Assembly: GCA_021442155.1 (NCBI GenBank)
Contig: CM038214.1
Location: forward strand, 57,320,514-57,384,513
Direction of reading: 5' to 3'
DNA: 64,000 bases
Source: Cymbidium sinense
Taxonomy: Eukaryota > Streptophyta > Magnoliopsida > Asparagales > Orchidaceae
Shown here: one piece after another, positions 55,834 to 64,000 of the stretch
How the letters are laid out: each line of letters opens with the position of its first letter
Numbering within the stretch: position 1 is the first letter of the stretch
Program-made: the position numbers and the translations under genes
Notes under the pieces: model-generated
The model's database searches: none
Seen by the model: the letters and a program-made list of their open reading frames with translations, nothing else
What the model was told of the DNA's origin: nothing

Positions 55834-57480
55834 GTTTTAGTTAGTTTTTATTTGTTTATTATTATTATTATTTTATTAGTTAATTTAATTTATTTATTAG
55901 GGTTTTATGGTTTTAGTTATTATTATTAGTTTTAGTTATTTTTTATTAGTTTTAGTTTTTAGGTTTATTATTAGTTTTATTATTATTTTTTATTAGTTTT
56001 AGTTAGATTTTATAATTAATTATTAGTTTATTATTAGTTTTTATTATTATTATTATTATTATTAGTTTTATTTTGTTTTATTAGTTCAGTAGGTTTTGAT
56101 TAGTTTGTGGTTAGAATTTGGGTTTAGGGTCAGGGTTTATCATGGTTTAGAGTTTGTTTATGGTTTATGTTTAATTTGTGGTAGTGGTTTATGGTCAGGG
56201 TTGTGGTTTGAGTTTAGGTTTAGGGTCAGATTTAGGATTTAAGGTTTAGGGTTTAAGGTAAGATTTAGTGTTAAGGTTGGGTTTTTTAAATTAAGTAAAC
56301 CAGGTTTAGGTTTATTAAGTTTATTTTTATTTTATTTTTTAGGTTTATTTTATTTATAGTTTATTTATTTTATTTTATTAATTAGTTTACTTTTTAGTTT
56401 TATGTTTATGTTTATTTTATTTTAGTTTAGTTTTATTTTTTAGGTTTAGGTTTTATTTTTATTATTAGGTTTAGTGTAGGTTTATTTAGGTTTAAGTTTA
56501 GATTTTTATTTTATTTTAGGTTTATTAGGTTTTATTTTAAGTTAATTTTAGGTTTTATTTTTAATTTATGTTTAGGTTTATTTTAATTTATTTATTCATT
56601 TAATTTATGGTTTAGGTTTAGTTTATTTTAGGTTTAGGTTAAGTTTTATTTACTTTAGTTTATTTATTACCATGTTTAGGATTATTTTATTTTGTTTTAG
56701 GTTTAAGTTTTAGTTTAGGGTTTAGGTTTTCTTTGGTTTTATTTTTATATTATTTTAGGTTTAAGTATTTTATTTTATTTTATTTTATTTTACATTTTGG
56801 TTTGATTTTAGGTTTATTTTATTTTTTTTAGTTTTATTTATTTTATTTTAGTTTAGTTTTACTTTTATTTTATTTTATTCTTAAGTTTAGGTTTAAGTTT
56901 TTTTTAAGTTGGCTCTATTTCATTTAAATTTTTTATTTTATTTATGTTTAGGTTTATTTTATTTTATTTAGGTTTAGGTTTTAGGTTTTAAGTGGAAGGT
57001 GTAGTGTATTTTATTTTAATTTTAGGTGATTTAGTTTAGTTTAGTGGTGGGTTAGGGTAAGTGGTTAGGTTTTAAAACATAAACCAGTAGATTTATGTTT
57101 ATTTAGTTTATTTTATTTATTATTTTATTTTATTTTATTTTTATTTAGGTTTATTTTATTTTATTTAGTTTTAGTTTTAGTTTAGAATTATTGGGTTTTA
57201 TTATTTTTTATTAGTTTAGGGTTTAGTTTTAATTATTATTTATTATTATTATTTTTATTATTAGTGTGTTGTTTATCATAGTGGTTTTATGGTTTTTAGT
57301 ATTAGGTCAGTTTTATAATTATTAGTTTTAGTTTTTATTTCTTTTAGTTTAAATTTATTATTAATATTATTATTTATTTAGTAGTTAATTAGTTTTAGTA
57401 GGTTTATTATAGTTATTAGTTATTATTTATACTATTATTAGTCATTTTATTTTATTTTTGTGGTAGGGTTAGCTTAAGGT
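55261..57480 (+). repeat. TTA/TTAG-rich block within the array
   Basis: Unlike the rest of the array, 55290-56080 and 57180-57450 are dominated by TTA triplets, with pure (TTA)n runs of ten or more repeats near 55796-55833 and shorter ones near 55365 and 56040. Between them lies a normal anchor (attaagtaaac at 56290) with AT-rich sequence. Confidence 0.8.
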
Positions 57481-60400
57481 TTTAGGCTCTTTTATTAGTT
57501 TTATGGTTTTTGGATTTGGGTTTAGGGCTATTTAAGATTTGTGGTTAGGGTTATTTAGTGGTTTATGGTTAGGGTCAGGGTTGGTTTAGGTTTAGTGGTT
57601 AAGTCAGTAGGTCATAAATTTTAAGGTAGGGTCAGGGGTAGATTAGTTTGTGGTAGATTTTTAAATTAAGCAAACCCAAGTTTATGTTTATTTATTTATT
57701 TTATATTTATTTAGGTTTTATAGTTTAAATTATTTATTTATGTTTATTTTATTTTATTTCATTTTAGATTTAGGTTTAGGTTTATATTTATTTTAGTTTT
57801 GTTTTATTTTATTTTATTTTAGGTTTAGGTTTCTAGTTTTAACCAGGGTAGGTTGGGGCCTAGTTTTATGGTATAGGTTGGGGTTTAGTTTATCAGTGGT
57901 CAGGTTAACTGGGTTGGGTAGTGGTCTCATTAATAGTTTTTGTGGTTAGATTTAGGGTTTAGGGCTCTGAGGGAGGTTAGTAGGTTTTAGGGTTTTAGAT
58001 TTAGTGTTTTGGTTTATTTTTGGGATGTGCCTGGGTTAAGTGGTTGGACCTAGGTTTAGGTGTGGTAGGGTTTAGGATTTTTATTTTAAATTAAGCAAAC
58101 CAATATGTTTAGTTTATTTAATTTATTTTTTATTTTAGTTTAGTTTATTTTAATTTTAATTTACTTTATTTTTTATTTTTATTTAAGTTTTTTTTATTTA
58201 GTTTAATTTATTTATTTTAGGTTTATTTAGTTTAGTTTAGGTATTTTATTTTAGCTTATTTTTTAGGTTTAGGTTTAGTTTAGGTTTAGGTTTATTTTTA
58301 GTTTATTTTATTTTATTTAATTTAGGGCTTAGGTTTTGTTTATTTTAGGTTTAGGTTTAGGTTTAGTTTATTTTAGTTTAAGGTTAGATTTATTTTATTT
58401 TGCTTCTTTATTTTATTTATTTTTAAGTTTTCTTATTAGAATTACTTTTTAGGTTTAGGTTTTTATTTAGTTTTTATTTTATTTTATTTTAAGTTAATTT
58501 TAATTTTATTTTACAGTTAGTTTTTGTTTTCTTTAGTGTTTTTAGTTTTAGGTTTTTTTTATTTTATTTAGTTAATTTAGATTTTTATTTATTTTATTTT
58601 AGATTAGTTTTCATTTTTTTATTTTATTTTATTTTGAGGTTTATGTTTGGGTTTAAGGTTAAGTTTAGGTTTGGGTTTTAATTTATGCTTTTATTTTATT
58701 TTTTTATTTTATTTTATTTATGTTTAGGTTTTCTTATTTATTTTATTTTTAGGTTTTATTTAGTTTAAGTAGTTAGGTTCTGTTTTTTAGGGTTTAGTGT
58801 TTGGTTTGGGTTTGGGGTTTAGGGTTTATGGTTTAAAGCCATAGCTTTTATTTTAGTTTTAGGGTTAAAGTGGGTGGGTAGGGTTAGAGTGTAGAGGTCA
58901 GTGGTCCAAGTGTGGTTTAGGGTTTAGGTTTAGGATTTAGTAAGGTTTTTAAAAACAAATAAACTAGTTTAGCTTATTTAGTTTATGCAGATCATTTTAT
59001 TTATTTTAGTTTATTTTATTTTTATTTTATTTAAGTTTATTTTATTTTTATTTAGTTTAGTTTATTATTTGTTTAGGTTTTTTATTTTAGTTTATTTTTT
59101 AGGTCTAGGTTTAGGTTTATTTTTTTAGTTTAGTTTACTTTTATTTTATTTTTAAGGTTTAGATTTTATTTATTTATTTTTGTTTAGATTTAGGTTTTTT
59201 ATTTTTTTTAGGTGGGTTTAGTTTTATTTTAAGTTCATTTTTTAGGTTTTGGTTTTAGTTTAGTTTATTTCTTTATTTTATTTTATTTTATTTAGTTTAG
59301 GTTTAGTTTAGTTTATTTATTTTAGGGTTTTAGGTTTTATTTTATTTTTATTTTAGTTTATTTTATTTTAGGTTTAGGTTTTATTTTATTTTTATTTTAG
59401 TTTATTTTATTTTTATTTTAAGTTTAGTTTCTAATTTATTTAGATTTTTTATTTTATAGTTTAGTTTAGTTTATTATTTATTTTATTTTAGATTATTTTT
59501 ATTTTTTTATTTTATTTTCTTTTTAGGTTTAGGCTTGGGTTTAGGTTTAGGTTTTAGTTTAGGTTTCTATTTTATTTTATTTTTTATTTTATTTTAGTTT
59601 ATATTTTATTCATTTATTTTATTTTTATTTTTTATTTAATTAAGGTTTAGGTTTTTAGCTTGTTAGGATTTAGAGTTTAGGGTTTAGGGTTTGGGGCTAG
59701 TTGAGGGTTTAGGGTTTAAGGTTTAGGGTTAGTTTAGGGTTAGGGTCTTTTAAAATAAAATTAAATAAACTCATAGGTTTAGATTTATTTAGTTTATTTA
59801 GTTCATTTTAATTTACTTTAGTTTATTTTATTTTTTATTTTTATTTAAGTTTATTTTTTGTTTTTATTTAGTTTAGTCTATTTATTTTAGTTTAGGTGTT
59901 TATTTTAGTTTATTTTTTTGGTTTAGGTTTAGGTTTATTTTTTAGTTTAGTTTGATTTTTATTTTATTCTTTAGGTTTAGGTTTTATTTTTTATTTTTAT
60001 GTTTAGATTTAGGTTTTCATTTTACTTTTTTAGGTTTAGGTTTTGAGATTTTATTTTAGGTTTATTTTTAGGTTTTATTTGTTAGTTTAGGTTTAGGTTT
60101 CTTTTTAATTTATTTTATCTTATTTAGATAGGTTTACGTATAGGTTTAATTTTAGTTTATTTTAGGTTTAGGTTTTATTTATTTTCTGTTTAGATATAGG
60201 TTTATTTAATTTTTATTTTAAGTTTAGGGTTTTTTTAGTTTAGGGTTTAGGTTTTATTTTTTATTTATTTTAATAGTTATTCTAGGTTTAGGTTTTATTT
60301 AGTTTATTATTTTTATTTTTTAGTTTTTTTGGTTTTTATTTTTTATTTTAGGTTTAGATTTAGGTTTTAGTTTTTTTGGTTTAGGTTTGGGTTTTATTTT

Positions 60401-62355
60401 AGGTTTATTTTATTTTATTTTTTACTTTAGGTTTAGGTTTATTTTTAGTTAATTTTTTTATTTAGGGTTTAGGTTTACGTTTAGGTCTAGTTTATTTTAG
60501 GTTTAGGTTTAAGTTTTATTTATTTTAGTTTAGATTTAGGTTTAGGGTTTTATGGTTTATGCTTTTAAGGTTAGGATTTAGGGTTTTAGGGTTTAGGATT
60601 TATGGTTTAGGGTTAGGGTTTAAGGTGTGGTTGGATTTAATGTTTCTTAGTTTTTAGGGTTTAGTGTTTAGTGTTTAAGATTTGTCATTTTGTGGTTTAT
60701 TTTTTGTAGGTTAGTTTGGGTTTTTAGGATTTAGGGTTGTGGTTTAGGGTTTTTTGATTTTAAATTAAGTAAACCAACATGTTTAGGTTTATTAAGTTTA
60801 TTTAGTTTATTTTTATTTATTTTAGTATATTTGATTTTTTTTTTAATTTTTATTTAGGTTTATTTTTTATTTATATTTAATTTGGTTTATCTATTTTAGT
60901 TTATTTATTTAGGTTTAGGTTTAAGTTTATGCTTATTTTTTAGTTTAGTTTTATTTTTATTTTATTTTTATGTTTAGGTTTTATTTTTTATTTTTTGGTT
61001 TAAGTTTAGGTTTTATTTTATTTTTTTAGGAATAAGTTTTAGGTTTTTATTTTAGGTTAATTTTTAGGTTTTATTTTTTAGTTTAGGTTTAGGTTTAATT
61101 TTAATTTAATTTATTTTATTTAGTTTAAGGTTTAGGTTTGTTTTTTTTAGGTTTAGGTTTAGTTTTATTTATTTTATTTTAGTTTATTTTAGTTTAGGTT
61201 TAGGTTTATTTCATTTTGTATTTGTGTTTAAGTTTTTTTTTAGTTTAGGGTTTAAGTTTTAGTTTTTTTATTTATTTTTAGGTTTATTTTTAAGGTTTAA
61301 GTTTTTATTGAGTTTTTATTTTATTTTATTTTAGCTTTATTTTATCTTTATTTTCTATTTAGTTTTTTTATTTAGGTTTTTTATTTTTATTTTTTATTTA
61401 GTTTAGTTTAGATTTTTATTTATTTTATTTTAGCTTAGTTTTTTTTTTTTATTTTATTTTAGTTTTATGTTTAGGTTTAGATTTAGGATTTAGCTTAAGT
61501 TTTTATTTTATTTTATTTTATTTATTTAGGTTTAGGTTTTTTTATTTATTTTATTTTTAGGTTTTATTTAGTTTAGGTTTAGGTTTTTAGGTTTCTTGGT
61601 TTTTATGGTTGAGGGTTTAGGGTTTATGGTTTAGGGTTTGGGGTTTAGGGTTTAGGGTTTAGTGTTGTAGGTTTTAGGGTTTAGAGTTTAGGGTTTAGGG
61701 TTTTAGAGTTTAGGGTTTAGGGTTTAGGGTTTTAAGGTTTAGGGTTAGTTTAAGAGTTTAGGGTTTATAGTTGGGTTTTTTTTTTAATTTTTTTATTTTT
61801 CAAAATTTAGTAAACTCGTAGGTTTTGGTTTATTTAGTTTATTTATTTTATTTTAAATTTATTTTAATTTATTTATTCTTTATTTTTATTTTATTTATGT
61901 TTTTTATTCTTAAGATTAGTTTAGGTTATTCTTTATTTTATTTTAGTTTACTTTTTATTTATTATTTTATTTTCTTTTTAAGTTTTAGTTTTAGTTTTAT
62001 TTTACTTTTATTTCTTTTATTTTTGATTAGGTTTATTTATTTCTTTTATTTTTGATTAGGTTTATTTATTTATTTTATTTTTAGGTTTTATTTAGTTTAA
62101 GTTTAGGTTTTCAGCATTTAGATTTTAGGGTTTAGGGTTAGTTGAGGGTTTAGGGTTTAGGGTTTACAACTTTGGATTTAGGGTTTATGGTTTAAGGTTT
62201 TGGTTTTAGGGTTTAGGGTTTAAGGTTTACGATTTAGGGTTTTTGGGATTATGGTTTAGGATTTAGGGTTTAAGGTTTTTAGGATTTAGGGTTTATGGTT
62301 TAGGGTAGGTTTTAGGTATAGGGTTCTGGTTTTAGTTGAGGCTTTAGGGTTTTGG
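57481..62355 (+). repeat. macrosatellite, short units without GRP
   Basis: Anchors or anchor remnants at about 57665, 58090, 58957, 59760, 60774 and 61806 give units of about 425, 870, 800, 1010 and 1030 bases, shorter than those at 20-36 kb. TTTAGGG blocks lie at 59660-59750, 60540-60750 and 61600-61760, and 62110-62340. Confidence 0.72.
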
Positions 62356-62817
62356 TTTTTTTTAATAGAGAACCAATTCAGATTCAACATTTCTTCTTTT
62401 TCAATTTCATCAATCAAGTAACACACAAGTTTTCTAAGATAAAAGCGATGAGAAGATAAAAAATGAGCACGCATAGAGCAAATCAAGAACCCTAGAAAAT
62501 AAGAACCATCTCTACTATAAAGACACAATTCCTTAAGCAGTAGATCGGATCAACTGTTCTTCAATTCCTATATTTCCCATCAGAGCCATCCCACCAATCG
62601 AGTGGCAGGATCCACCATCATATCCCTGATCTATTCCTCCGCCAAACCACAGTTGTAACCTCCATCATTCCTCCCACCTCCATAACCACCACTTCTCTGA
62701 CCACAACCTCCATATCCACCAACACCTCCAAATCCCCCACCACTATGATAACTGCCTCCTTGACACCTATCAGCCCTTGATCATTGTGTTTCTTCCATCA
62801 AGGTTCTGCCCATTCTT
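62356..62817 (-). pseudogene. GRP retro-fragment, copy 6 (most decayed)
   Basis: Minus strand. The start NGQNLDGRN is close to functional GRPs, then deletions and a TGA disrupt the frame. Glycine-rich pieces (GGGFGGVGGYGG) are still readable in another frame. The 3'-UTR and A8 tract are conserved, joined to TTTAGGG repeats. Confidence 0.78.
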
Positions 62818-64000
62818 AGGATTTATGTTTATTAGGTTTTAGTGTGTTTGTTTTAATTTATTTGGATTTAGTTTAGGTTGGGTTTGGTATTTTTAGGGTT
62901 TAAGATTTAGGTTTAGAGTTTGAATTTATCCTTTAGGTTTGGGAGGTTTAGGTTTGGATTTAGAGTTTTGGGTTTATGATTTAAGGTTGGGGTTTGGGTT
63001 TAGGGTTTAAGTTTAGGGTTTTTGGGCTTTGGGTTTTGAGTTTAGGATTTAGGGTTTAGTTAGCAGTTTGTTAGTCTAGAGTTTTAGTTTTAGGTTTTGG
63101 GAGTTTTGTGGTTAGAGTTTTTAGGGTTTAGGTTTAGTGTAGGCCTAGGTTGGGTTTGGGATTTAGGATTAGGATTAAGTTAGTTTAGGATTTAGGGTAG
63201 TTTTTTTTGGGTTTAGGATGGTTTATGGTTTAGGGTTTGGTAGGTTTGGGTTTTTTAGTTTTAAAATTTGTCTATTTTTTAATATTTTTTATTTTTTCAG
63301 AATTTAATAAACTAGTATGTTTAGGTTTATTTAGTTTTTTTATTTAATTTAGTTTATTTTATTTTTTATTTTTATTTAGGTTTATTTTTATTTTTATTTA
63401 GTTTACTTTATTTAACTTTTTATTTATCTTAGGTTTTATTTTGTTTATTTTTAGGTTAGGTTTATTTTTTAGTGTTTAGTTTATTTATTTTAGTTTAGGT
63501 TTTCTTTATTTTAGTTTATTTTTAGGTTTAAGTTTAGGTTTAGATTTATTTTTAGTTGAGTTTATTTTCATTTTATTTTTTTTAGGTATTTTTTATTTTG
63601 AGTTTAGGTTTAGGTTTTTTATTTTATTTTTAGGTTTTTTAGGTTTTAATTTAGGTTATTTTAGGTTTTATTTTTTTTAGTTTAGATTTAGGTTTATTTT
63701 AGTTTATTTTATTTTATTTATTGTTTAAGTTTAGGTTTAGGTTTTATTTTATTTAAGTTTAGGTTTTTTTTTACTTTTATTTTATGTTTAGTTTTAGTTT
63801 AGCACGTTTTAATTTTAATTTATTTTAGGTTTACTTTTAAGCTAAGTTTTATTTTATAATATTTTAGGTTTATCTTATTTTTTTTTTAGGTTTAGTTTTT
63901 ATTTTATTTTTTTTATTTTTGTTTTAGTTTAGTTTATTTTATTTATTTTTATTTTATTTTGTTTTTAGGTTTATGTTTAGGTTTAGGTTTAGGTTTATGT
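62818..64000 (+). repeat. telomere-like macrosatellite, continuing past the window
   Basis: TTTAGGG-like block to about 63270, with many G-rich variants such as ttggg, then an anchor remnant (aatttaataaactagtat) at about 63302 and a new AT-rich part to the window end. No coding frame. Confidence 0.8.

Noticed and set aside
52086..64000. A true chromosome end
   Set aside because: Repeats are degenerate, interspersed with anchors, GRP fragments and AT-rich parts, and unlike a terminal array they do not become uniform toward the window edge.

Overview
The window reads as nuclear, repetitive heterochromatin of a flowering plant. The evidence is plant-type telomere heptamers (TTTAGGG on one strand, CCCTAAA on the other), a Ty3/gypsy element with the second RNase H that marks the plant Tat lineage, a plant L1-type LINE with DUF4283 and CCHC domains, a plant RTE-type LINE ending in (TTG)n, and fragments of a plant glycine-rich RNA-binding protein (GRP) gene. 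I cannot name the species. I see no intact host gene, no tRNA or rRNA, and no CRISPR or prokaryotic operon structure.

Layout: (a) 1-7712, a decayed, gag-less Tat-like gypsy element on the minus strand, cut by the window edge. (b) 7713-19714, degenerate telomere-like array in CCCTAAA orientation, interrupted by an 8.6 kb L1 LINE (7967-16540). (c) 19715-36240, the same kind of array in TTTAGGG orientation, resolvable into macrosatellite units of about 1.3-2.2 kb; four units carry an antisense GRP fragment and one is split by an RTE LINE (25878-28940). (d) 36241-39160, non-array DNA with a retroelement protease remnant. (e) 39161 to about 50900, a second copy of the gag-less gypsy family, now on the plus strand. 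(f) 50940-52085, an AT-rich tandem repeat of about 343 bp. (g) 52086-64000, more TTTAGGG-orientation array with two more GRP fragments and a TTA-rich block.

The main result is the macrosatellite. Each unit starts with a conserved anchor (consensus near attaagtaaaccgataag), continues through about 0.9-1 kb of ordered TTTAGG/TTTTA-rich sequence, then near-canonical TTTAGGG runs. In many units a 5'-truncated, A-tailed fragment of a GRP mRNA follows, always cut at the same Asn-Gly codon pair. This suggests that one GRP retro-fragment landed in telomere-like DNA and was then amplified with it.

The second result is the geometry. Gypsy(-)/CCCTAAA array on the left mirrors TTTAGGG array/gypsy(+) on the right, with the array flipping strand near 19715. 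The order CCCTAAA then TTTAGGG on the plus strand is the reverse of a telomere-telomere fusion, so an inversion or inverted duplication inside an interstitial or subtelomeric domain fits better. All retroelement reading frames are broken; the longest undamaged domain is the RNase H at the end of the L1 ORF2.
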